In this document: in pieces, positions 31,369 to 37,574 of the stretch
How the letters are laid out: the number at the start of each line of letters is the position of its first letter
Position numbering within the stretch: position 1 is the first letter of the stretch
Made by a program: the position numbers and the translations under genes
NCBI GenBank assembly: GCA_038234155.1
Contig: JBBSUT010000006.1
Location: 1-37,574 of the forward strand
Direction: 5' to 3'
Length of the DNA stretch: 37,574 nucleotides
Origin: Novosphingopyxis sp038234155
GTDB taxonomy: Bacteria; Pseudomonadota; Alphaproteobacteria; Sphingomonadales; Sphingomonadaceae
Notes under the pieces: model-generated
Database searches by the model: none
What the model saw: only the letters and a program-made list of their open reading frames with translations
What the model was told of the DNA's origin: nothing

Positions 31369-32412
31369 CTAGCCCAGCCCTTCGCGATGATCGCCGACGT
31401 GGCGTTCGGCGCGCAGCGGACGGGTGAGCAGGCCGGCAACGACTTCGTCCACCGCCATGCTGCCGTCCAGCAGGCGGCAGACCGCGGTGACGATTGGCAT
31501 GTCGACGCCAAGCTTGCGCGCCGCGCGCTCCAGCACCGGCGCCGTCTCCGCGCCTTCGGCCACGGTCCGGCGGTTGGCGAGCAGAACGGCGGCGGCTGTG
31601 CCCGCGCCCAGCCCCTTGCCGAGCGAGAAGTTGCGCGAATCTTCCGAACTGCAGGTCAGCACCAGATCGCCAAGGCCCGACAGCCCCGCCAAGGTGTCGG
31701 CCCGCGCGCCTTTGGCCAGGCCGAACCGCGTCATTTCGGCAAAACCGCGGCCGATCAGGGCGGCGCGCGCGTTCAGCCCGAGACCCGCGCCTGCCACCAC
31801 GCCGCAGCCGATAGCGAGCACGTTCTTCACCGCGCCGCCGATTTCCGCGCCGATCAGGTCGTCCGAATAATAGGGCCGGAAAGCAGCGCGGGCGATGCGC
31901 GGCGACAGATCGTCCCACAAGGCCTCGTCCTCGCACGCCAGCGTGACCGCCGCGGGCTGGCCGCGGGCCACTTCATGCGCGAACGTGGGGCCGGACAGGA
32001 TGGCGATCTTGCGGCCTGGCGCCGCTTCGCGCGCGACATCGCACATCAGCAGCCCGGTCTCGGCCTCAATGCCCTTGGCGCATAATATCAGCGGCGCATC
32101 GCCTGCCGGTAACAGCGCCAGAACGCCGCGCACATGCTGCGCCGGGGCGACGATCAGCAGTGCCGGGCAATCGGCCAGATCGCCCAGCGCACCGGTCACC
32201 GCGATCTGCGCAGACAGCGTGATGCCGGGCAGGAACGTCTCGTTTATCCGGCGCTCGGTGAGGGCAGCCATCACCTCGGGCTCGCGGGCCCATAGGCGGA
32301 CCGTGCCGCCCTCGCTCGCCAGCACCTGTGCCAGGGCCGTGCCCCAGGCGCCCGCGCCGACAACGCCGGCCACCGGGGCGTTTATGGCTTCTCCGGCCAC
32401 CGGCGCGCTCAT
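31369..32412 (-). CDS. gpsA: Glycerol-3-phosphate dehydrogenase [NAD(P)+]
   Basis: GpsA reduces dihydroxyacetone phosphate to sn-glycerol-3-phosphate for phospholipid synthesis. The 347-residue protein has the nucleotide-binding GVVGAGAWGTALA near residue 16-28, LCAKGIEAETG, SGPTFAHEVARGQPAAVTLA, the GGAVKNVLAIGCGV substrate loop with catalytic lysine, and GLSGLGDLVLTCSSEDSRN. All are canonical. Its ATG overlaps the tsaD stop by four bases, and the flippase gene follows after 46 bases. tsaD-gpsA adjacency is common in alphaproteobacteria. Confidence 0.97.
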   Translation of the reverse strand: MSAPVAGEAINAPVAGVVGAGAWGTALAQVLASEGGTVRLWAREPEVMAALTERRINETFLPGITLSAQIAVTGALGDLADCPALLIVAPAQHVRGVLALLPAGDAPLILCAKGIEAETGLLMCDVAREAAPGRKIAILSGPTFAHEVARGQPAAVTLACEDEALWDDLSPRIARAAFRPYYSDDLIGAEIGGAVKNVLAIGCGVVAGAGLGLNARAALIGRGFAEMTRFGLAKGARADTLAGLSGLGDLVLTCSSEDSRNFSLGKGLGAGTAAAVLLANRRTVAEGAETAPVLERAARKLGVDMPIVTAVCRLLDGSMAVDEVVAGLLTRPLRAERHVGDHREGLG

Positions 32413-33443
32413 GCCTTGACGCCCGCGCCGCGCACCGATGCTGCGGTCTCATCAAGCGGCCAGCGTGGCCGCGCCGGGATGTCGAGCGGATCGGTCAACC
32501 CGGCGGCCAACCGCTCCGCTCCGGCCCAGGCGATCATCGCCGCATTGTCGGTGCACAGCCACAGCGGCGGCGCAACAAAGCGCATATCCCGATCGGCCGC
32601 GACCGCCTGCAGCATCGCGCGCACGGCGCCGTTGGCCGCCACGCCGCCCGCCACGACCAGCGCGGGCAGGCGGCCGCAGCGGTCCAGCGCGAAGAGCAAC
32701 CGATCGCGCAGGCAATCGACCACCGCCTGCTGGAAGGAAGCGGCGATATCCTCGGCACGGTACCGTCCGCCATCGCGCGCGCGCAGCACCGCGCTTTTGA
32801 GACCGGCGAAACTGAAATGCGGCTCCTTCGATCCGGCCAGCGGACGAGGTAGCGGCACCGCCCAGGCATCGCCCCGCTTCGCCGCCGCTTCGACGGCCGG
32901 TCCGCCCGGAAAACCCAGCCCCAGCAGCTTGGCCGTCTTGTCGAACGCTTCGCCCGCCGCATCGTCGATGGTCGTGGCCAGCCGTTCGTAGGCGCCAACG
33001 CCGTTCACGCGCAGGATCTGGCAATGCCCGCCGGACACCAGCAGCAGCAGATAAGGGTAATCCAGATCGGCATCGACCAGCCGGGGGGACAGGGCGTGGC
33101 CCTCCAGATGGTTGACCGCGATCAGCGGCTTGCCCGTGGCCAGCGCCAGTGCCTTGCCGGTCACCAGCCCCACCATCACCCCGCCGATCAACCCGGGACC
33201 GGCGGTGGCGGCGATGGCATCGACATCGGACAGCGCCATGCCGGCCTCTGCAAAGACGGCTTCCACAAGCGGCGTCATCATTTCGGCATGGGCGCGCGCG
33301 GCAATTTCCGGCACCACGCCGCCATAGGGCCGGTGGCGCTCCTCCTGGCCCGCCAATTTGTGCGCGATGATGCAGCGATTGCTGTTCACCAGCGCGGCCG
33401 CGGTCTCGTCGCAGCTCGATTCTAGACCCAATATGACAGCCAT
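32409..33443 (-). CDS. tsaD: tRNA N6-adenosine threonylcarbamoyltransferase TsaD
   Basis: TsaD transfers the threonylcarbamoyl group to A37 of ANN-decoding tRNAs. The 344-residue sequence is full length and begins ILGLESSCDETAAALV. Metal ligands are His112 and His116 in NHLEGH. VSGGHCQI, DDAAGEAFDKTAKLLGLGFPGG and VAGGVAANGAVR complete the ASKHA fold, with an Asp in CTDNAAMIAW. It is the first gene of the minus-strand operon and is divergent from hemC with a 43-bp gap, the usual arrangement in this class. Confidence 0.97.
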   Translation of the reverse strand: MAVILGLESSCDETAAALVNSNRCIIAHKLAGQEERHRPYGGVVPEIAARAHAEMMTPLVEAVFAEAGMALSDVDAIAATAGPGLIGGVMVGLVTGKALALATGKPLIAVNHLEGHALSPRLVDADLDYPYLLLLVSGGHCQILRVNGVGAYERLATTIDDAAGEAFDKTAKLLGLGFPGGPAVEAAAKRGDAWAVPLPRPLAGSKEPHFSFAGLKSAVLRARDGGRYRAEDIAASFQQAVVDCLRDRLLFALDRCGRLPALVVAGGVAANGAVRAMLQAVAADRDMRFVAPPLWLCTDNAAMIAWAGAERLAAGLTDPLDIPARPRWPLDETAASVRGAGVKA

Positions 33444-33486
33444 CGCCCTTTTCCTTAGCGGGCGGCATCGCTAGCACAAGGCGGAT

Positions 33487-34431
33487 ATGATCAGCAGCTT
33501 TTCCCCGGATCGGCCCGTTCGCCTTGGTACCCGCCGTTCGCCACTGGCGCTGGCGCAGGCGGACCTGGCCGCAGCGGCGCTCATCGCCGCTCATGGCTGG
33601 ACGGCCGACTGCGTCCAGCTCGTGCCGTTGCAGGCGAGCGGAGACAAGGTGCAGGACCGGGCCCTGGCGGACATCGGCGGCAAGGCGCTGTGGACACGCG
33701 AACTTGATGCCGCATTGAAAAACGGCCGGATCGATGCGGCGGTCCACTCGATGAAGGACGTCGAGACGATCCGCCCGGCCGATCTGCTGATCGCGGCGAT
33801 CCTTCCCCGCGCCGATGCGCGCGACCGGCTGATCGGTGCCGCCTCGATCGCCGCGTTGCCCGGCGGGGCGCGCGTCGGCACCGCCAGCCCGCGGCGCAGC
33901 GCGCAACTGCTCAGCTTGCGCCCGGACCTGAATATCCAGCTGATCCGCGGCAATGTCGGCACGCGGCTGGCCAAGATCAAAAGCGGCGAGGCGGACGCCA
34001 CGATGCTGGCCGCCGCCGGGCTGGACCGGCTCGGCATGGCCGATGTCGGCGTGGCCGTGTCCGAAAGCGTAATGCTGCCCGCTCCGGCGCAAGGTGCGAT
34101 CGGCATCGAGACGCTGGCTTCGCACGGGGCCGCGATCGCCGCGATCGCCGCGATCGACGATGATGCCTGCAACGCCTGCATCCGCGCCGAGCGGGCGTTC
34201 CTCTATGCGCTGGGCGCGGACTGTCATTCCCCGGTGGCCGCCCACGCCGTGAAGAAATACGGACGCATCCACATGACCGCGCAAATCCTGAGCAACGATG
34301 GCAGCGAGGAGCAGCGCGGCGATGCGATCTTCGCCGACCCCGACGGAACCGGCCCGGCCAATCTGGCGCGCGATCTGCTGGGCGCTGCCAGCGCGGCGCT
34401 GGCCGGGCTCTTCGCCGGACTGTCATCGTGA
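33487..34431 (+). CDS. hemC: Porphobilinogen deaminase (hydroxymethylbilane synthase)
   Basis: HemC condenses four porphobilinogen molecules into hydroxymethylbilane. The 314-residue protein shows RLGTRRSPLALAQAD, DKVQDRALADIGGKALWTRELD, AVHSMKDV, the TASPRRSAQLL loop, IRGNVGTRLAK and Cys246 in LGADCHSPVA, which carries the dipyrromethane cofactor. The segment AAIAAIAAI derives from a 9-bp internal repeat near 34128-34155. The stop overlaps the hemD GTG in a GTGA arrangement. Confidence 0.97.
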   Translation: MISSFSPDRPVRLGTRRSPLALAQADLAAAALIAAHGWTADCVQLVPLQASGDKVQDRALADIGGKALWTRELDAALKNGRIDAAVHSMKDVETIRPADLLIAAILPRADARDRLIGAASIAALPGGARVGTASPRRSAQLLSLRPDLNIQLIRGNVGTRLAKIKSGEADATMLAAAGLDRLGMADVGVAVSESVMLPAPAQGAIGIETLASHGAAIAAIAAIDDDACNACIRAERAFLYALGADCHSPVAAHAVKKYGRIHMTAQILSNDGSEEQRGDAIFADPDGTGPANLARDLLGAASAALAGLFAGLSS

Positions 34432-35150
34432 CGGCGGTGGCGATCGTCCGGCCTGCGCCGGGTGCTGGCCGGACGGCGCGGGCGGCGCGCGCCCACGGGT
34501 TGGACCCGCTGGTCCATAGCCTGTTCGAGGCCAGGCCGCTGCGCTGGGAACCGCCCGACCCCGCGCTCTACGACGGGCTGATTGTCACCAGCGCCAACGG
34601 CTTGCGGCTGGGTGGCCCGGCGCTTGCCGCGCTGCAGCACTTGCCCGTCCATGCCGTCGGTACGGCAACGGCCGATACGGCGCGCGCGCTGGGCTTTACC
34701 GTCGGGCAAGTTGGCCATGGCGGCGTGGATGCGCTGGCGGGCGAGCTGGCCGCGCCGCCGCCGCGCCGCTTCCTGCGGCTCGCGGGCCGGAACCACGTGC
34801 CGCTGATCGCCACCGGGATGTTGGTCGATCTGGCGATCGTCTACGCCGTCGATCCGTTGCCGATGCCCGCGCCGCTGCGCGACAAGCTGCGCGCCGCTGC
34901 CGCCGCCAAAGAGAATATCCACGACGGCGCCCTGACCGTGCTGCTCCACTCGCCGCGCGCCGCGCGCCATTTTTCGGCGGAGTGCGACCGGCTGGGCCTG
35001 GCCCGTGCAACCATCGCGCTGGCTGCCTTGTCTGCGCAAATCGCCGATGCGGCCGGCGATGGCTGGCGGGCGAAGGCAGTGGCGCAGCGGCCCGATGACG
35101 CGCATCTGTTGTCGATCCTGGCCGATCCGGCTAATCAGCCAGATCGATAG
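34428..35150 (+). CDS. hemD: Uroporphyrinogen-III synthase
   Basis: HemD cyclises hydroxymethylbilane with inversion of ring D. The family is poorly conserved, and here it is recognised from the N-terminal IVRPAPGAGRTARAARAHG, the LIVTSANGLRL region, VHAVGTATADTARALGF, the RFLRLAGRN segment and LLHSPRAARHF near the C-terminus. Size (240 residues) and translational coupling to hemC (GTG start overlapping the hemC TGA) make the call firm. An 86-bp gap separates it from the mitofilin-like gene. Confidence 0.92.
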   Translation: MTAVAIVRPAPGAGRTARAARAHGLDPLVHSLFEARPLRWEPPDPALYDGLIVTSANGLRLGGPALAALQHLPVHAVGTATADTARALGFTVGQVGHGGVDALAGELAAPPPRRFLRLAGRNHVPLIATGMLVDLAIVYAVDPLPMPAPLRDKLRAAAAAKENIHDGALTVLLHSPRAARHFSAECDRLGLARATIALAALSAQIADAAGDGWRAKAVAQRPDDAHLLSILADPANQPDR

Positions 35151-35236
35151 GTCCAACCAGCCGGCCCCGGGCATAAACATAAGGCCCATCGCCGGACGCA
35201 GACCCATCACCGAGCGAACAAACGAGTATATCCGAT

Positions 35237-36268
35237 ATGAGCGATTACGAGCCGATCCGCAGCAACACCGGCAGCTCCTCCAGCCTGCGGGCGGTGCTGA
35301 TTGCCGTGCTGATCGCATTTGTCGGCGGCGCTATCGCGGCGGGATGGCTGCTGACCCGGACCGATTTGGGCCAAAGTGCCTCGGCCAGCGAGCAGGCCGA
35401 GGAGACGCCGGTAAAAAGCGCCAGCGTGGACCGGCTCGCCCAGAGCATTGACGCGCAGGGTCGGGTCACCGCCCTCGGAGTGCCCGCTGGCAGCGGCGCC
35501 ATGGGCGCGGGCGCGCGGGCCGGCGGAACGGGGCTGGACGCGGCCCTGGCGCGCCGGGTCGGAGATCTGGAAGACCGCCTGTCGCGCATCAATGTGCAAG
35601 CGCAGGCGGCGTCGGGCAACGCAACGCGGGCGGAGGGGCTGTTGATCGCGTTTGCGGCGCGCCGTGCGCTCGATACCGGATCGCCGCTCGGTTATATCGG
35701 CGATCAGCTGCGGCTGCGGTTTGGCGATGCGCTGCCGGGGGCGGTGCGCACCGTAATCCTGGCTTCCGACGAACCGGTGACGCTGGAGCAATTGCAGAGC
35801 GAGCTGGACGAGGTGGGGGACCGCTTCACCGTCGGCGGCGGCCAGCAGGCGCTGTGGCCCGCGATCAAACGCGAGGTGAGCGAACTGTTCGTCCTGCGCC
35901 GGGAGGGCTCGCCATCGCCTGCGCCATCGCAGCGCCTGCTGCGCGCCCGCCGCTTTACAGAGGCCGGCAACATCGCCGCCGCGATCGCCGAAATCGAGAA
36001 ACTACCCAATCAGGAGGAGGCCGCCGCCTGGCTCGACAAGGCGCGCAGCTATTCCCGGGCGCGCGAAGCGCTGGACCGTATAGAAAATGCCGCAATTCTG
36101 CAGCCCCGCCGCCGCAATGCCGAAATCGACGGAGCGGCCAGCGTGGTTCAGGCGATGCAGCCGCCCGCGCAGCAGCCCGGTCTGCCGCTTGGGACGGCCG
36201 CGGGCGCGCCCGGCACCGGCGCGCAAAACGGGTTCGTTCCAGCACCGCAGCCCGCGGCGAGGCCGTAG
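35237..36268 (+). CDS. Mitofilin/Mic60-like inner membrane protein
   Basis: A 343-residue protein with a short cytoplasmic N-terminus, one transmembrane helix (about 18-41, AVLIAVLIAFVGGAIAAGWLL), a Ser/Glu-rich linker, a glycine-rich stretch and a predicted coiled coil (about 100-130, ALARRVGDLEDRLSRINVQAQ). An alpha-helical C-terminal domain follows, ending in a proline/glutamine-rich tail. This is the layout of alphaproteobacterial Mic60 homologues, which bend membranes and are encoded beside heme biosynthesis genes. The assignment rests on layout and hemCD context because primary sequence is weakly conserved. No clear Shine-Dalgarno is seen. Confidence 0.72.
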   Translation: MSDYEPIRSNTGSSSSLRAVLIAVLIAFVGGAIAAGWLLTRTDLGQSASASEQAEETPVKSASVDRLAQSIDAQGRVTALGVPAGSGAMGAGARAGGTGLDAALARRVGDLEDRLSRINVQAQAASGNATRAEGLLIAFAARRALDTGSPLGYIGDQLRLRFGDALPGAVRTVILASDEPVTLEQLQSELDEVGDRFTVGGGQQALWPAIKREVSELFVLRREGSPSPAPSQRLLRARRFTEAGNIAAAIAEIEKLPNQEEAAAWLDKARSYSRAREALDRIENAAILQPRRRNAEIDGAASVVQAMQPPAQQPGLPLGTAAGAPGTGAQNGFVPAPQPAARP

Positions 36269-36407
36269 CCATTCACTGGAAAAGCCATCCGCGCGAAAAA
36301 TTCGCAGCAGCGCGCACGCGTCGGCCGCGCACGCGAAACGATAGCACGCGAAGCGGCAGCTGCCGCGCGCTGGCCCCAGGGGGCATGGCTTTCATCAAGG
36401 AAGAAAA

Positions 36408-36482
36408 TGGAGCGGGCGAAGGGATTCGAACCCTCGACCCCAACCTTGGCAAGGTTGTGCTCTACCCCTGAGCTACGCCCGC
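36408..36482 (-). tRNA. tRNA-Gly (anticodon GCC)
   Basis: On the minus strand the acceptor stem GCGGGCG (36482-36476) pairs with CGCCCGC (36418-36412). The D arm GCTC...GAGC, the anticodon stem CAACC/GGTTG with loop TTGCCAA (anticodon GCC) and the T arm GAGGG-TTCGAAT-CCCTT are all intact. The discriminator base is U, and the CCA end is encoded (36410-36408). TTTTCTT follows directly and may assist termination. Confidence 0.97.
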
Positions 36483-36680
36483 TCATGGCGGCCAAAACAT
36501 GTGCGTTTCGGCGGGTGGAGGCGGGCTGTTAGCAGCGTGCCCAATTGCCCGCAAGCCCTTTCACCCATGATAATCGGGCGCGCAGCCGGCGATCGGCCCG
36601 CGGGGGCTTGGCAAGTGCGCCGCTCTTCCCACATGGTATGCCAATAGCAAAGCCACCGACCGATCGAGGAGAATGATACG

Positions 36681-37574
36681 ATGGCCACCACTGGGCTGAC
36701 CACCGAAGAGCAGAAAGCCGTCGACGAGTTCCGGCGCGACGTGGTCGATCCGTCGATGGACCAGCTCGTCATTTTGGATTTCTGGGCCGAATGGTGCGGC
36801 CCGTGCAAGCAGTTGGGTCCCGTGCTGGAAAAAGTGGCGGCGGATTACGCCGATAAAGGCGTGAAACTGGTCAAGGTGGATGTTGACGCCAATAGCTTCA
36901 TTGCGTCGCAATTCCAGGTCCGCTCGATCCCGGCGGTCTATGCCATTTTTCAGGGCCAGCCGATTGCCAATCTGACCGAGGCGCGTACCGAGGAGCAGGT
37001 AAAGCAGATGCTCGACGATCTGCTGGAGAAACTGCCGATCAAACCGGACGCCGGCGAACCGGCCGGCCCGCCCGATTTTGCGCCGATGATCGAAGAGGGC
37101 GAGCGGCTGCTTGCGGCGGGCGAGGCCGAACAGGCCTACGGCGCCTTTGCGGACGTTCTGCAGCACGACCCGCAGGACCCGCAGGCGATCGGCGGCATGC
37201 TGCGCGCGCTGACGGCGGCGGGGCGCAGCGAGGAGGCAAACGACCTGCTCGCCCAGCTGCCCGGCGAAATCCAGGCCGATCCGGCGATCGAGCGTGCGCG
37301 GGCCGCGCTGGCGATCGCGGCCGACAAGCGCGATCCTTCCGAACTGCAGGCCATGCGCGCGGCGGTTGATGCCGATCCGGACGATCATGCCGCGCGGCTG
37401 GAGCTGGCCAACGCCGAAATGGCGGACGGGCAACGCGATGCGGCAGCCGATCATCTGCTGCGCATCGTCAAGGCCGACCGTGCGTGGAACGACGGCGCGG
37501 CGCGCACACGGCTGCTGGCGCTGCTCGAGCTGGTCGGCCTGGAAGACCCGTGGTCCGTGAAGCAGCGCCGCCGC
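36681..37574 (+). CDS. Thioredoxin-TPR protein, CnoX/YbbN-like (3' truncated)
   Basis: The frame is open from ATG 36681 to the window end (298 codons), so only the last few residues are missing. An N-terminal thioredoxin domain (about 25-115) has the FWAEWCGPCKQ active site with Cys39 and Cys42. E. coli CnoX lacks this redox-active CxxC, whereas alphaproteobacterial relatives often keep it. The C-terminal half (about 130-298) is made of TPR-like helices (MIEEGERLLAAGEAEQAYGAF, then EEANDLLAQLPGE, then RLELANAEMADGQRDAAADHLL). The family acts as a chaperedoxin holding unfolded proteins under oxidative stress. GAGGAG lies 9 bases before the ATG. Confidence 0.93.
   Translation, partial: MATTGLTTEEQKAVDEFRRDVVDPSMDQLVILDFWAEWCGPCKQLGPVLEKVAADYADKGVKLVKVDVDANSFIASQFQVRSIPAVYAIFQGQPIANLTEARTEEQVKQMLDDLLEKLPIKPDAGEPAGPPDFAPMIEEGERLLAAGEAEQAYGAFADVLQHDPQDPQAIGGMLRALTAAGRSEEANDLLAQLPGEIQADPAIERARAALAIAADKRDPSELQAMRAAVDADPDDHAARLELANAEMADGQRDAAADHLLRIVKADRAWNDGAARTRLLALLELVGLEDPWSVKQRRR

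Noticed and set aside
34128..34155. 9-bp repeat inside hemC
   Set aside because: It encodes AAIAAIAAI in a tolerated surface helix and the frame is intact.
1..37574. CRISPR array, insertion sequence, prophage or toxin-antitoxin pair
   Set aside because: No spaced direct repeats of CRISPR type, no transposase, integrase or phage structural gene, and no paired small toxin-antitoxin frames were seen.

Overview
The window is GC-rich chromosomal DNA from an alphaproteobacterium, most likely a member of the Sphingomonadales. The evidence is the general stress response set (ecfG, phyR, nepR and an HWE kinase), an alphaproteobacterial-type LexA box before an imuA-imuB-dnaE2 cassette, a DUF1674/SDHAF4 gene beside rsmB, and a mitofilin-like gene after hemCD. 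No genus can be fixed from the sequence alone. Most of the window is dense core genome with many 4-bp start/stop overlaps. There is no insertion sequence, prophage or CRISPR array.

Region by region: 1-1483 carries the 3' end of an oligopeptidase B gene and a hotdog thioesterase. 1540-1661 holds a four-copy 18-bp tandem repeat followed by a perfect GAAC-N7-GAAC box. 1684-7382 is the SOS mutasome operon imuA-imuB-dnaE2. 7403-10958 is a general stress response island: ecfG, an unlisted 48-aa single-span membrane protein and phyR on the minus strand, a solitary nepR on the plus strand, and a soluble PAS-HWE histidine kinase on the minus strand. 11179-12183 is a type IB topoisomerase with an EcfG-like promoter candidate. 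12296-18077 holds the SDHAF4-like gene, then rsmB, rpe, a heparinase II/III-family gene and purH. 18167-22036 is a compact three-gene set (FAD-dependent mutase-like oxidoreductase, GtrA, GT-C-like membrane protein) preceded by a CtrA-like site. 21994-23897 has an exported MsrB and an orphan CYP153-like P450. 24042-29682 has an ABC-2 exporter pair, queG, a small lipoprotein, an EI24/CysZ-like membrane protein and a PfkB kinase. 29793-33443 is a minus-strand operon tsaD-gpsA-flippase. 33487-36268 is hemC-hemD-mitofilin-like. The window ends with tRNA-Gly(GCC) and a truncated thioredoxin/TPR (CnoX-like) gene.

How parts work together: LexA release would induce the ImuA/ImuB/DnaE2 translesion polymerase complex. 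In the stress island the kinase would phosphorylate PhyR, which then sequesters NepR and frees EcfG. TopIB may be an EcfG target, judging from a GGAAC-N16-AGTT motif 46 bases before its start codon. The most novel points are the small membrane protein sitting where nepR normally precedes ecfG, the unassigned FAD-GtrA-GT-C envelope cassette with its cell-cycle-type promoter site, and three unrelated short tandem repeat families confined to intergenic DNA.
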